Shown: positions 7,901 to 16,436, numbered from the stretch's first letter. The stretch: DNA of 64,000 nucleotides from Streptomyces roseolus (GCF_014649855.1 NZ_BMTV01000027.1:1-64000), one strand, 5' to 3'. Notes: generated by a model not told the origin, from the letters alone. Numbers and translations are program-made.

Positions 7901-9919
7901 ATGGCCCGCGTGAACCATGACGATCCGTACCTGTGGCTGGAAGACGTCGACAGCGAGGCCGCCCTCGCCTGGGTGGCCGAGCGGAATGCCGAGACGGAGG
8001 CCGAGCTGGCCTCCGGACCCGGCTTCGACGCCTTCGCGGAGCGCCTGCGCGAGGTGCTCGACGCCGTCGACCGCATCCCGTACACCACCCGGCGGGGCCC
8101 CTACCTCTACAACTTCTGGCAGGACGCCGAGCACGTACGGGGCCTGTGGCGGCGCACCACCCTGGAGCAGTACCGCAAGGACGCCCCCGAGTGGGAGGTC
8201 CTGCTCGACGTGGACGCCCTCGCCGAGGCCGAGGGCGAGAAGTGGGCGTGGGCCGGGGCCCGGGTGCGGCGGCCCGACCACGACCGGGCGCTCGTCAGCC
8301 TCTCCCGCGACGGCGGCGACGCCGTCGTCGTCCGCGAGTTCGACCTGCCGTCCCGGAGCTTCGTCGAGGACGGCTTCACCGTCCCCGAGGCGAAGACGAG
8401 CATCGGCTGGGTCGACGCCGACACGGTGTTCGTCGGCACCGACCACGGCCCCGGCTCGCTCACCGACGCCGGCTACCCGCGCACGGTCCGCCGCTGGCGG
8501 CGCGGCACCCCGCTCGCCGAGGCCGTCACCCTCTTCGAGGGCGAGCCCTCCGACGTCTCCGCCTGGGCCTGGCACGACCCCACCCCCGGCTACGAGCGCG
8601 ACTTCGTCGGCCGCTCCCTCGACTTCTTCCGCAGCGAGACCCACCTCGTCACCGCCGACGACCGGCTCGTGCGGATCGAGGTCCCCGAGGACGCCGAGGT
8701 CTACGCCCACCGCAAACACCTGATCGTCACCCTCAAGTCGCCGTGGCTCGGACACCCCGCCGGCGCCCTCCTCGCCTTCGGCTTCGACGCCTTCCTGGCC
8801 GGGGACCGCACAGCCGAGGCCCTCTTCGTCCCCGACGAGCGGACCGCGCTCGCCGGACACTCCTGGACCCGGCACCACCTGATCCTGGAGACCATGCGGG
8901 ACGTCAGCACCCGCATCGAGGTGCTCACCCCACGCGAGGAGGGCGGCTGGTCGCGCGCCCCGCTGGCCGACGTGCCGCCGCTGTCGGCGGTCGCCGTCAC
9001 CGACACCGACCCGGACGTCTCCGACGAGTACTTCCTCGACGTCTCCGGCTTCCTCCAGCCGTCCACGCTCACCCGCGGCGACATCGGCGGCGACACCGAG
9101 GTCCTGCGCCAGGCGCCCGCCCGCTTCGACATCACCGGGCTCGCCGTCGAGCAGGCCTTCGCCGTCTCCGACGACGGCACCCGCGTCCCGTACTTCGTCA
9201 TCGGCCCGGACCGCTCCGAGGGCCCCGGCCCCACCCTCCTGTACGGCTACGGCGGCTTCGAGGTCTCCCTCACCCCGTCCTACGCCTCGCTCACCGGGCG
9301 CGGCTGGCTGGAGAGCGGCGGCACCTACGTCATCGCCAACATCCGGGGCGGCGGCGAGTACGGCCCGGACTGGCACCAGGCCGCGCTCGGCGCCCACCGG
9401 CACCGGGCCTTCGAGGACTTCGCGGCCGTGGCCCGCGACCTCGTCGCCCGGGGCATCACCACCCCGGAACGTCTCGGCGCGGCCGGCGGCAGCAACGGCG
9501 GCCTCCTCATGGGCGCCATGCTGACCCGCTACCCCGAACTGTTCGGCGCGATCGTCTGCCAGGTGCCGCTGCTCGACATGGTCCGCTTCCACAAGCTGCT
9601 CGCCGGCGCCTCCTGGATCGCCGAGTACGGCGACCCCGACGACGAGGCCGACCTGCCGCACCTGCGGGACCTCTCCCCGTACCACCGGCTCACCGCCGAC
9701 GCCCCCTACCCGCCGGTGCTGCTCACCACCTCCACCCGCGACGACCGGGTCCACCCCGGGCACGCGCGCAAGGCGGCGGCACGGCTGCGCGAGCTGGGCC
9801 ACCCGGTCCTCTTCCACGAGAACACCGGCGGCGGGCACGCGGGCGCCACCGACAACGCGCAGGCCGCCCGCAACAAGGCCCTGATGTACACCTTCCTGCG
9901 CAAGCACCTCGGCTCCTGA
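7901..9919 (+). CDS. prolyl oligopeptidase family serine peptidase (S9A)
   Basis: 672 aa, the usual length for S9A enzymes. The N-terminal beta-propeller (about 60-400) begins after DDPYLWLEDVDSEAALAWV, a hallmark opening of the family. The alpha/beta-hydrolase domain carries the nucleophile Ser in GGSNGGLL (about residue 530), the acid region TSTRDDRVHPGHA and the catalytic His in GGGHAGATD (about 646). The oxyanion/substrate region is IRGGGEYGPDWH. It should cut short peptides after Pro or basic residues. It has no signal peptide, so it is cytoplasmic. It follows the kinase by 27 bp and may be co-transcribed with it. Confidence 0.92.
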   Translation: MARVNHDDPYLWLEDVDSEAALAWVAERNAETEAELASGPGFDAFAERLREVLDAVDRIPYTTRRGPYLYNFWQDAEHVRGLWRRTTLEQYRKDAPEWEVLLDVDALAEAEGEKWAWAGARVRRPDHDRALVSLSRDGGDAVVVREFDLPSRSFVEDGFTVPEAKTSIGWVDADTVFVGTDHGPGSLTDAGYPRTVRRWRRGTPLAEAVTLFEGEPSDVSAWAWHDPTPGYERDFVGRSLDFFRSETHLVTADDRLVRIEVPEDAEVYAHRKHLIVTLKSPWLGHPAGALLAFGFDAFLAGDRTAEALFVPDERTALAGHSWTRHHLILETMRDVSTRIEVLTPREEGGWSRAPLADVPPLSAVAVTDTDPDVSDEYFLDVSGFLQPSTLTRGDIGGDTEVLRQAPARFDITGLAVEQAFAVSDDGTRVPYFVIGPDRSEGPGPTLLYGYGGFEVSLTPSYASLTGRGWLESGGTYVIANIRGGGEYGPDWHQAALGAHRHRAFEDFAAVARDLVARGITTPERLGAAGGSNGGLLMGAMLTRYPELFGAIVCQVPLLDMVRFHKLLAGASWIAEYGDPDDEADLPHLRDLSPYHRLTADAPYPPVLLTTSTRDDRVHPGHARKAAARLRELGHPVLFHENTGGGHAGATDNAQAARNKALMYTFLRKHLGS

Positions 9920-9967
9920 CCCCGGCGGCCCGCCGAGGCTCCTGGCTTCGGCGGCCCGCCGAGGCAC

Positions 9968-10011
9968 CTGACCCCCGGGGCCAGGCGCCTCGGCGGGCCC
10001 CGGGGGGTCAG
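9968..10011. terminator. bidirectional terminator between convergent genes
   Basis: Arms CTGACCCCCGGGG and CCCCGGGGGGTCAG pair with a single bulged G around a 17-nt loop. The right arm covers the stop codon of the leftward regulator. Just before it, CGGCGGCCCGCCGAGGC occurs twice in tandem (9933-9973 region), apparently duplicated terminator sequence. Confidence 0.65.
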
Positions 10012-10991
10012 AGCCAGCCGTGCCGCTGCGCCTGGAGCGCCAGCTGGAAACGGTTGGTGGCGCCGAGCCGGGCCATCAGGACCTGGATCCGGCGGAAGAG
10101 GGTGCGGCGGCTGACCCCGATCTCCCGGGCGATCACCTCGTCCGCCGCACCCCCGGCCAGCAGCCACAGCAGCCGCCGGTCGGCCGGCCGCAGGCCGCCC
10201 GGGAGGGCGGTGCGGCCGTGGAAGGGCAGCGCGTCCCGCCAGGACTGCTCGAACAGCGCCACCAGCGCCGAGAACAGTCCGCACGGCTGCACCACCAGCA
10301 TCGTGGTGAACACGTCGGCCTCCCGGATCGACAGCGACACCAGCGCGTACGCCTCGTCGATGATCACCAGCTTGACCGGGACGGACGGCAGCACCCGGGC
10401 CTGCTCGCCGGCGGCGATCACCGGCTCGATCGACCGCTCCAGATGGCCCGGCTGCTCCAGCGAGGCCCGGGAGTAGACGACCCGCTGGGTGACGCCCCGG
10501 GCGAGGGTCGCGAGGGCGTCGTCGGTGGCGCCGGGGACCTTGAAGTACGGCGGCGAGTCCAGCTGCCGGATCTGCTGCCGGGCGCTCGCCCACGCCTGCC
10601 GCATCCGCGGCCCGATCGCCTCCCCGGTCACCACCTCCACCAGGTCGTCGCCGTACGCGGCGAGCCGCTGCCGCCGGAACGACTCGAAGGCGCCGCCCAC
10701 GGTGATCCGCGACTCGTCCAGCTCCGCGGCCCGGTGCCGGCCCAGGATCTCCAGGCCCGCCGCGGGCGGCACCGGAGCCACCGTGCCGCCGTCGTCGGCC
10801 GCCGGGCTCGCGAGCCCCGCGTCGACCAGCTCCCCGTACGCCTCCACAAGCGCCGGCCCCTCGACCCCGGCCGCCGCGCCGACCGCCGCCAGCGGCGCCG
10901 GCGCCCGTTCCAGGAGCGCGCGGTAGACCCGCGCCGCCGTCTCGCCGAGGCCCAGGAGCCGCAGCGCCTCGCCCAGTCTCTCCTTCGCCAT
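10008..10991 (-). CDS. helix-turn-helix regulator, TrmB-like N-terminus and LuxR-type C-terminus
   Basis: 327 aa from ATG 10991. Residues 1-70 resemble a TrmB-type winged helix (LLGLGETAARVYRALLERAP). A middle region of about 150 residues is a sensor/phospholipase-D-like fold of unknown ligand. The last 55 residues form a LuxR-type HTH (LLWLLAGGAADEVIAREIGV, SRRTLFRRIQVLMARLGATN). Such proteins are one-component activators or repressors in Streptomyces. It is divergent from the Xaa-Pro aminopeptidase gene across 151 bp. ATG 11000 (MGGMAKE...) is an alternative start; neither has a strong Shine-Dalgarno. Confidence 0.82.
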   Translation of the reverse strand: MAKERLGEALRLLGLGETAARVYRALLERAPAPLAAVGAAAGVEGPALVEAYGELVDAGLASPAADDGGTVAPVPPAAGLEILGRHRAAELDESRITVGGAFESFRRQRLAAYGDDLVEVVTGEAIGPRMRQAWASARQQIRQLDSPPYFKVPGATDDALATLARGVTQRVVYSRASLEQPGHLERSIEPVIAAGEQARVLPSVPVKLVIIDEAYALVSLSIREADVFTTMLVVQPCGLFSALVALFEQSWRDALPFHGRTALPGGLRPADRRLLWLLAGGAADEVIAREIGVSRRTLFRRIQVLMARLGATNRFQLALQAQRHGWL

Positions 10992-11142
10992 GCCGCCCAT
11001 TCTGGCCGCCGCCCGCGTCCCCGCGTGTCCGATCCGTGCCACTGGCACACTTCGGCCCCACGGCCCCGCCGGGCGGGCTACGGTCCGTGAGCCTCCGACG
11101 ACCGGCGGTTCCCCGCGGGGACTCTCGACGAAGGAGCACGAC

Positions 11143-12555
11143 GTGGCGAAGGGTCGCAAGAACGGCCTGTACGACGGCATATCCGAGGAACTCTCCGCGC
11201 TCATGCGGACCGGCTGGGCCGACACCGAGCGGCACGACCTGACCGAGTCCGAGCAGGCGCCCTACGCCGCCGCCCGGCGCGCCGCGCTCTCCGCCCGCTT
11301 CCCCGGCGAGCGCCTGGTGATCCCGTCCGGCAACCTCAAGGTCCGCTCGAACGACGACACGTACCCCTTCCGCCCGCACTCCGCGTACGTCCACATGACC
11401 GGCGACCAGGCCCGCGACTGCGCCCTGGTCCTGGAGCCCCGCGAGGACGGCGGCCACGACGCGTACGGCTATGTGCTGCCCCGCGACGGCCGCGACGACG
11501 ACACCTTCTGGATCGGCTACACCGCCGAGCTGTGGATGGGACGCCGGCTCTCCCTCGCCGAGGCCGAGCGGGTCCTCGGACTGACCTGCCGCGACGTCCG
11601 CGAGCTCCCCGCCCACCTGGCGGCGGGCGCCGGCGTGCCCACCCGGGTCCTGCGCGGCGTCGACCCCGCCCTGGAGGCGGCCGTCACCACCGACGAGGAG
11701 CGGGACACCGAACTGGAGGACGTGCTCAGCGAACTCCGCCTGGTCAAGGACGCCTGGGAGATCGGCGAGCTCCGCAAGGCCGTCGACTCCACCGTCCGCG
11801 GCTTCACCGACGCCGTCGGCGACCTCTCCACCGCCGTCGCCACCTCCGAGCGCTGGATCGAGGGCACCTTCTTCCGCCGCGCCCGCCTGGAGGGCAACTC
11901 GGTCGGCTACGGCTCCATCTGCGCCGCCGGCGACCACGCCACGATCATGCACTGGACCTCCAACGACGGCCCGGTCCGCCCCGGCGAACTGCTCCTCTTC
12001 GACGCGGGCGTGGAGACCCGTTCCCTCTACACCGCCGACGTCACCCGCACCCTCCCCATCAGCGGCACCTTCACCGACCTCCAGCGACAGGTGTACGACG
12101 CCGTGTACGAGGCCCAGCAGGCCGGCTTCGACGCGGTGAAGCCCGGCGCGCCCTACCGCGCCTTCCACGAGGCCGCCCAGCGGCACCTGGCGGCGAGGCT
12201 GGTGGAGTGGGGCTTCCTCGAGGGGCCGGTGGACCGCGCGTACGAGCTCGGCCTCCAGCGGCGCTTCACCATGGCGGGAACCGGCCACATGCTCGGCCTC
12301 GACGTGCACGACTGCGCCTCCGCGCGCAACGAGGAGTACGTCGACGGGGTCCTCGTGCCGGGCATGGTCCTCACCGTCGAGCCGGGCCTCTACTTCCAGC
12401 CCGACGACCTGACCGTGCCCGCAGAGTGGCGCGGCATCGGCGTCCGCATCGAGGACGACCTGCTGGTCACGGAGACGGGCCACGAGAACCTGTCCGCCGG
12501 GCTGCCCCGCACCTCCGCCGAGGTGGAGGAGTGGATGGCCCGCGTCGCGGGCTGA
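11143..12555 (+). CDS. pepP: Xaa-Pro aminopeptidase (aminopeptidase P, M24B)
   Basis: 470 aa. An N-terminal creatinase-like domain (about 1-190) precedes the pita-bread metallopeptidase domain. Dinuclear metal ligands are visible: Asp in LLFDAGVETRS and YTADVTRTLP, His in AGTGHMLGLDVHD, Glu in TVEPGLYF, and Glu in GIGVRIEDD. It removes the N-terminal residue before proline. Start GTG 11143 sits 6 nt after AAGGAG (11131-11136), so I prefer it over more upstream in-frame starts. It ends in front of a strong hairpin at 12567-12598. Confidence 0.92.
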   Translation: MAKGRKNGLYDGISEELSALMRTGWADTERHDLTESEQAPYAAARRAALSARFPGERLVIPSGNLKVRSNDDTYPFRPHSAYVHMTGDQARDCALVLEPREDGGHDAYGYVLPRDGRDDDTFWIGYTAELWMGRRLSLAEAERVLGLTCRDVRELPAHLAAGAGVPTRVLRGVDPALEAAVTTDEERDTELEDVLSELRLVKDAWEIGELRKAVDSTVRGFTDAVGDLSTAVATSERWIEGTFFRRARLEGNSVGYGSICAAGDHATIMHWTSNDGPVRPGELLLFDAGVETRSLYTADVTRTLPISGTFTDLQRQVYDAVYEAQQAGFDAVKPGAPYRAFHEAAQRHLAARLVEWGFLEGPVDRAYELGLQRRFTMAGTGHMLGLDVHDCASARNEEYVDGVLVPGMVLTVEPGLYFQPDDLTVPAEWRGIGVRIEDDLLVTETGHENLSAGLPRTSAEVEEWMARVAG

Positions 12556-12566
12556 CCGCCGGGGAC

Positions 12567-12598
12567 GCGCGGGCCCGGATGTGCGGCCGGGCCCGCGC
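12567..12598 (+). terminator. terminator after pepP
   Basis: A perfect 12-bp stem, GCGCGGGCCCGG with CCGGGCCCGCGC, and an 8-nt loop, 11 nt after the pepP stop codon. Confidence 0.7.
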
Positions 12599-12690
12599 TC
12601 CCGCCCGGGGGCGCGCGGCGGCGGAGGGACGGGTCCCTGGGATCCTTCGGGTCCTTCGGACCGGGCCGGGAGACGCGAGCGGTCCCCGGG

Positions 12691-12716
12691 ACTGCATCAT
12701 GTGATCATGATGCAGT
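12691..12716 (+). promoter_or_regulatory. perfect palindrome over the glutaminase start codon
   Basis: The arms ACTGCATCATG and CATGATGCAGT (11 bp each, no mismatch) flank TGAT. The right arm contains both candidate ATG codons of the glutaminase gene (12707 and 12710). It could be an operator, or an RNA hairpin that hides the start codon. No ribosome binding site precedes the ATG, so the mRNA may be leaderless. Confidence 0.6.
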
Positions 12717-13624
12717 CCTTCCTGCCCGTCCTCGAACGCGTCGCCGAGGAGATCGAGGGCCTCGCCGGCCGGGGCCGCCCGGCCGACTACATCCCGGCAC
12801 TCGCCGCGGGGGACCCGAACCTGTTCGGGATGGCCGTCGCGGAGGTGGACGGCAGCGTGTACGGGGTGGGGGAGTGGCAGCGGCCCTTCTCCACCCAGTC
12901 CGTCACCAAGGTCTTCAGCCTCGCGCTCGCCCTCGCCAAGGAGGGCGACGAGCTGTGGGAGCACGTGGGCCGCGAACCCTCCGGCAACCCCTTCAACTCG
13001 CTCGTCCAGCTGGAGTACGAACACGGCATCCCCCGCAACCCGTTCATCAACGCGGGCGCGCTCGTCGTCACCGACCGGCTCCACCGGCTCACCGGCGACG
13101 CCTCCGGGGTCCTGCGGGACTTCCTGCGCGCCGAGAGCGGCAACGACGACCTCGACTTCGACCGGGACGTCGCCGCCTCCGAGGGCGAACACGGCGACCG
13201 CAACGCCGCCCTCGCCCACTTCATGGCCTCCTACGGCAACGTCTCCACCCCCGTCCCCACCCTGCTGCGCGAGTACTTCCGGCAGTGCTCCGTCGAGGCG
13301 TCCTGCGCCGACCTCGCGGTCGCCACCGGCTTCCTCGCCCGGCACGGCGTCCGCGCCGACGGCAGCCGGCTGCTCACCCTCAGCCAGGCCAAGCAGATCA
13401 ACGCCGTCATGCTGACCTGCGGCACCTACGACGCCGCCGGCGACTTCGCCTACCGCGTCGGGCTGCCCGGCAAGAGCGGCGTGGGCGGCGGGATCATCGC
13501 CGTCGTGCCCGGTCGCTGCACCCTGTGCGTGTGGAGCCCGGGCCTCGACGAGCGGGGCAACTCGGTCGCGGGCGTCGCCGCCCTCGACCGCTTCACCACC
13601 ATCACCGGACTCTCCGTCTTCTGA
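12707..13624 (+). CDS. glsA: glutaminase
   Basis: 305 aa, the standard length for serine-dependent-type bacterial glutaminases (beta-lactamase-like fold), which hydrolyse L-glutamine to glutamate and ammonia. The SxxK catalytic motif is in PFSTQSVTKVFSLAL (about residues 62-75). Substrate-binding Asn and Tyr blocks NPFINAGALVV and MASYGNVSTPVP follow, then GVGGGIIAVVPG near the C-terminus. ATG 12707 and the next codon, ATG 12710, are both possible starts. They lie inside the 26-bp palindrome at 12691-12716, and no Shine-Dalgarno is visible. A terminator-like hairpin follows the stop. Confidence 0.93.
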   Translation: MMQSFLPVLERVAEEIEGLAGRGRPADYIPALAAGDPNLFGMAVAEVDGSVYGVGEWQRPFSTQSVTKVFSLALALAKEGDELWEHVGREPSGNPFNSLVQLEYEHGIPRNPFINAGALVVTDRLHRLTGDASGVLRDFLRAESGNDDLDFDRDVAASEGEHGDRNAALAHFMASYGNVSTPVPTLLREYFRQCSVEASCADLAVATGFLARHGVRADGSRLLTLSQAKQINAVMLTCGTYDAAGDFAYRVGLPGKSGVGGGIIAVVPGRCTLCVWSPGLDERGNSVAGVAALDRFTTITGLSVF

Positions 13625-13625
13625 C

Positions 13626-13660
13626 GCCCGGCTCCCCGGGGCCCGGATGCGGAGCCGGGC
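13626..13660 (+). terminator. terminator after glutaminase
   Basis: Arms GCCCGGCTCC and GGAGCCGGGC with a 15-nt GC-rich loop, directly after the glsA stop codon. Confidence 0.6.
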
Positions 13661-13717
13661 CGCACGGGGTACACCTCCGGTGGGGCGCCGTGAGCGCCCG
13701 GAGCGAAGGAGGTCGCC

Positions 13718-13924
13718 GTGGACAACCGCACCACCGGATTCGTGCAGTCCTTCAACCGCCGCGCCGGATACGGCTTCGTGCTGCCCGTGGGGTCGGAGGA
13801 ACCCGTCTTCTTCCGGGCGGAGGACGTCGAGGACGGGGTCCGTGCCCTCTCCGAGGGCCAGCAGATCACCTTCGTCCTCGTCCTCGGCGAAGGCCGCTTC
13901 GAAGCGCGCGAACTCCGCGTCTGA
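13718..13924 (+). CDS. cold-shock-domain-like small protein
   Basis: 68 aa, the size of CspA-type proteins. It shows a divergent cold-shock pattern: TGFVQSFNRRAGYGFVLP for the RNP1 strand region (normally GTVKWFN...KGYGFI), EPVFFRAEDVEDG in place of DVFVHFSAI, and GQQITFVLVLGEGRFEARELRV at the end. Aromatic residues of RNP1 (F, Y, F) are kept; the RNP2 His is lost. It probably binds single-stranded nucleic acid. The GTG start at 13718 has a strong Shine-Dalgarno AAGGAGG. Confidence 0.75.
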   Translation: MDNRTTGFVQSFNRRAGYGFVLPVGSEEPVFFRAEDVEDGVRALSEGQQITFVLVLGEGRFEARELRV

Positions 13925-14115
13925 CCCCCTTCCCGGTCCGCCGTTCGGAGCAGCGCCGAGCAGGGCGCGTCCCCGGCCGCACGCGCGGTCCGGGAGCGCG
14001 CGCCGGATCCGCGGACGGCGACGGCGCGGGCGCTCCCGGGCCGGTTCGCGGGACCGCGCCCGCAAGGTCTGCCGGACGGTCTGCCGGGCGGCGGTGTCCG
14101 TGCCAGGGTGGGGGC

Positions 14116-14688
14116 ATGACCATCGACGTGCGCCCGGCCTCCGTCTACGAGGACGTCCGGGCCGTGATCGGCCCCAAGTCGCCCACGGCCTCGGTGTGTT
14201 TCTGCCTGAGCCACCGGATCCCGTCCAGGCTCAACAACGAGCTGCGCGGACCGGCCAGGGGCGAGTACGTCGCCGGGCTGTGCGCCGGGGAGCCGCCGCC
14301 GGGCGTCCTCGCCTACGACGACGGGGAACCGGCCGGCTGGGCCGCCGTCGCACCCCGCTCGGAGACCACCTTCGCCCGCAACCGGAAGATCCCGCACGTC
14401 GACGACCTGCCGGTCTGGTCGCTCTGGTGCGTCCGGGTCCGCCCGGGCCACCGCGAGAAGGGCGTCAGCCACGCCCTGATCGCGGGCGCGGTCGAGTTCG
14501 CCCGCGCGCACGGGGCACCGGCGGTGGAGGCGTACCCGCTGGACAACGGCGACGCCCGCGTGGACATGACGATGGCGTACGCGGGGCTGCGGAAGAACTT
14601 CGAGCGCGCCGGCTTCGTCCGGGCCGCCGACACGACCTCGGTGCTCGCCGGCCACCCACGGATCCTCATGCGGCTGGACCTGCGCTGA
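14116..14688 (+). CDS. GNAT family N-acetyltransferase
   Basis: 190 aa. The N-terminus is unusual, with two close cysteines (SVCFCLSHRIP). The GNAT core is clear: WSLWCVRVRPGHREKGVSHAL is the strand-4/motif A acetyl-CoA pyrophosphate loop (here R-P-G-H-R-E-K-G in place of Q/RxxGxG/A). It is followed by VEAYPLDN and MTMAYAGLRKNFERAGF (motif B). Streptomyces has many copies of this Cys-containing subgroup with unknown substrate. The ATG at 14116 follows GGGTGGGGG. Confidence 0.85.
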   Translation: MTIDVRPASVYEDVRAVIGPKSPTASVCFCLSHRIPSRLNNELRGPARGEYVAGLCAGEPPPGVLAYDDGEPAGWAAVAPRSETTFARNRKIPHVDDLPVWSLWCVRVRPGHREKGVSHALIAGAVEFARAHGAPAVEAYPLDNGDARVDMTMAYAGLRKNFERAGFVRAADTTSVLAGHPRILMRLDLR

Positions 14689-14785
14689 GAGCAATGGGGC
14701 TGGGCCCGCACGGAGACGAATGCCGCCGGGCCCGCGCCGATACGTTATCCGAAAGGCCCCCTGCCCTCTTCAACGTATAGCGCAC

Positions 14786-14810
14786 GGGGGGCCTTGCGGC
14801 AAGGCCCCCC
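14786..14810 (+). promoter_or_regulatory. rifamycin-associated-element-like palindrome upstream of rox
   Basis: Arms GGGGGGCCTTGC and GCAAGGCCCCCC (12 bp, perfect) flank one G, 50 nt before the rox ATG. The core GGGGCCTTGCGGCAAGGCCC closely resembles, as I recall it, the rifamycin-associated element (RAE) found before rifamycin-inactivating genes in actinobacteria. A further AAGGCCCCC at 14753-14761 can pair with the left arm, giving a competing hairpin. It could also act as terminator of the GNAT gene. Confidence 0.7.
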
Positions 14811-14860
14811 GAGTGACGCAGAATCGGCGGCTGAACAGCACAAACAGAGGGGGAACGTCC

Positions 14861-16300
14861 ATGTTCGATGCCGATGTCCTCGTGATCGGCGGCGGGCCGA
14901 CCGGGCTCGTGCTCGCGTCCGAGCTGCGCCTGTGGGGCCTGCGGCCGCTCGTCCTGGAGAAGGCGGCCGAGCCGACCGGGCACAGCCGGGCGCTCGGGCT
15001 GCACGTCCGCAGCATCGAGGTGATGGACCAGCGCGGCCTCCTCGACCGCTTCCTCGCCCGCGGACAGCAGTACCGGGTCGGCGGCTTCTTCGCCGGGCTC
15101 GGCACCTCCTGGCCCGAGGGGCTCGACACCGCCCACTCCTACGTCCTCGGCATCCCGCAGAACGTCACCGAGGAACTCCTCGACGAGCACGCCCGCGAGC
15201 TGGGCGTGGAGCTGCGACGCGGCCGGGAGCTGGTCGGGCTCGACCAGGACGCGGAGGGCGTCACGGCCGAGCTCGCCGACGGCAGCCGACTGCGGGCCCG
15301 CTGGCTGGTCGGCTGCGACGGCGGACGCAGCACCGTGCGCGGCCTGACCGGGATCGGCTTTCCCGGCCTGCCCGCGCGGTACGAGACGCTGATCGCCGAG
15401 GTGCGCATCGGGGTCCCCTGGGAGGAGGTCGTCCCGGTGATGACCGAGGTCCGCAAGACGCAGACGCGGTACGGCGTGATGCCGCTCGGCGACGGGCTCT
15501 TCCGGGTCGTCGTGCCCGCCGACGGGCTCTCCCGGGACCGCTCCGCGCCGACCCTCGACGAACTGAAGGAGCGTCTGGTCGCCGTCGGCGGGACCGACTT
15601 CGGGGTCCACGAGCCCCGCTGGATCTCCCGCTTCGGCGACGGCACCCGGCAGGCGGAGCGGTATCGCGAGGGCCGGGTGCTGCTCGCCGGCGACGCCGCC
15701 CACATCCACCCGCCGACCGGCGGCCAGGGCCTCAACCTCGGGGTGCAGGACGCCTTCAACCTCGGCTGGAAGCTGGCCGGCGAGGTGCGGGGCTGGGCGC
15801 CCGAGGGGCTGCTCGACACGTACCACTCGGAGCGCCATCCGGTCGCCGCCGCCGTGCTCGACAACACCCGCGCCCAGATGGAGCTGATGTCCGAGGAGCC
15901 GGGAGCGCGGGCGGTGCGCCGGCTGCTCGCGGAGCTGATGGAGTTCGACGAGGTCAACCGGCATCTGATCGCGAAGCTCATCGCGATCGACATCCGCTAC
16001 GACTACGCGGAGGAGGGGGAGCCGGAACTGGTCGGCCGCCGGCTGCGCGACGTACCGCTGAAGGAGGGGCGCCTCTACGAGGCGGCGCGGGCCGGCCGCG
16101 GACTGCTGCTCGACCGGACGGGGACGCTCTCGGTGGCGGGCTGGGAGGACCGGGTGGAGGTCGTCACCCCCGCCGGTGACGAGCCCGGCGTGCCGGCGGC
16201 GCTGCTGCGGCCGGACGGCCACGTCGTCTGGGCCGGCGACGACCCGGCGGAGCTGCGCGCGCGACTGGAGCGCTGGTTCGGGGCGCCGGCCGCACACTGA
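14861..16300 (+). CDS. rox: rifampin monooxygenase (Rox-like, class A flavoprotein)
   Basis: 479 aa. The N-terminal FAD-binding motif is DVLVIGGGPTGLVLASEL (GxGxxG at 10-15); the DG motif is in WLVGCDGGRSTVRGL, and the GD motif in LLAGDAAHIHPPTGGQGLNL (about 276). Long stretches agree with my memory of Streptomyces Rox, for example LGLHVRSIEVMDQRGLL, GQQYRVGGFFAG and the C-terminal LLRPDGHVVWAGDD. Rox hydroxylates and linearises rifamycins, giving resistance. The RAE-like site upstream supports this over a generic aromatic hydroxylase. ATG 14861 has GAGGGGG as ribosome site. Confidence 0.88.
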   Translation: MFDADVLVIGGGPTGLVLASELRLWGLRPLVLEKAAEPTGHSRALGLHVRSIEVMDQRGLLDRFLARGQQYRVGGFFAGLGTSWPEGLDTAHSYVLGIPQNVTEELLDEHARELGVELRRGRELVGLDQDAEGVTAELADGSRLRARWLVGCDGGRSTVRGLTGIGFPGLPARYETLIAEVRIGVPWEEVVPVMTEVRKTQTRYGVMPLGDGLFRVVVPADGLSRDRSAPTLDELKERLVAVGGTDFGVHEPRWISRFGDGTRQAERYREGRVLLAGDAAHIHPPTGGQGLNLGVQDAFNLGWKLAGEVRGWAPEGLLDTYHSERHPVAAAVLDNTRAQMELMSEEPGARAVRRLLAELMEFDEVNRHLIAKLIAIDIRYDYAEEGEPELVGRRLRDVPLKEGRLYEAARAGRGLLLDRTGTLSVAGWEDRVEVVTPAGDEPGVPAALLRPDGHVVWAGDDPAELRARLERWFGAPAAH

Positions 16301-16310
16301 CCGCACGGAA

Positions 16311-16338
16311 CGGCCCGCCCCGGCTCCGGGGCGGGCCG
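16311..16338 (+). terminator. terminator after rox
   Basis: A perfect 13-bp stem, CGGCCCGCCCCGG with CCGGGGCGGGCCG, and a 2-nt centre, beginning 10 nt after the stop codon. Confidence 0.75.
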
Positions 16339-16346
16339 CCGACGCC

Positions 16347-16436
16347 GCCGTCCCACCCGGCGGCGTCCCGTCCGGTGCCGTCCCGCCCGGCGGCGTCCCG
16401 TCCGGTGCCGTCCCGTCCGGTGCCGTCCCGTCCGGC
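16347..16436 (+). repeat. 15-bp tandem repeat, six units
   Basis: Six head-to-tail units of the form GSCGTCCCRYCCGGY, for example GCCGTCCCGTCCGGT and GGCGTCCCGTCCGGT. The two variants alternate at first and become identical later. The unit length keeps one reading frame open (Ala/Gly-Val-Pro-Ser/Pro-Gly), but no start codon or ribosome site precedes it. The perfect later copies suggest recent slippage. Confidence 0.85.

Noticed and set aside
6155..9967. A minus-strand open frame of about 1270 codons opposite the kinase and prolyl oligopeptidase genes
   Set aside because: Val/Gly/Glu-rich antisense composition with no recognisable domain; the plus-strand genes have complete catalytic motifs.
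14861..16300. Polyketide aromatic hydroxylase for the flavoprotein at this position
   Set aside because: Sequence blocks and the RAE-like upstream palindrome fit a rifampin monooxygenase better, and there is no polyketide gene nearby.
16347..16436. CRISPR array
   Set aside because: The units are contiguous 15-mers with no spacers; it is a simple tandem repeat.
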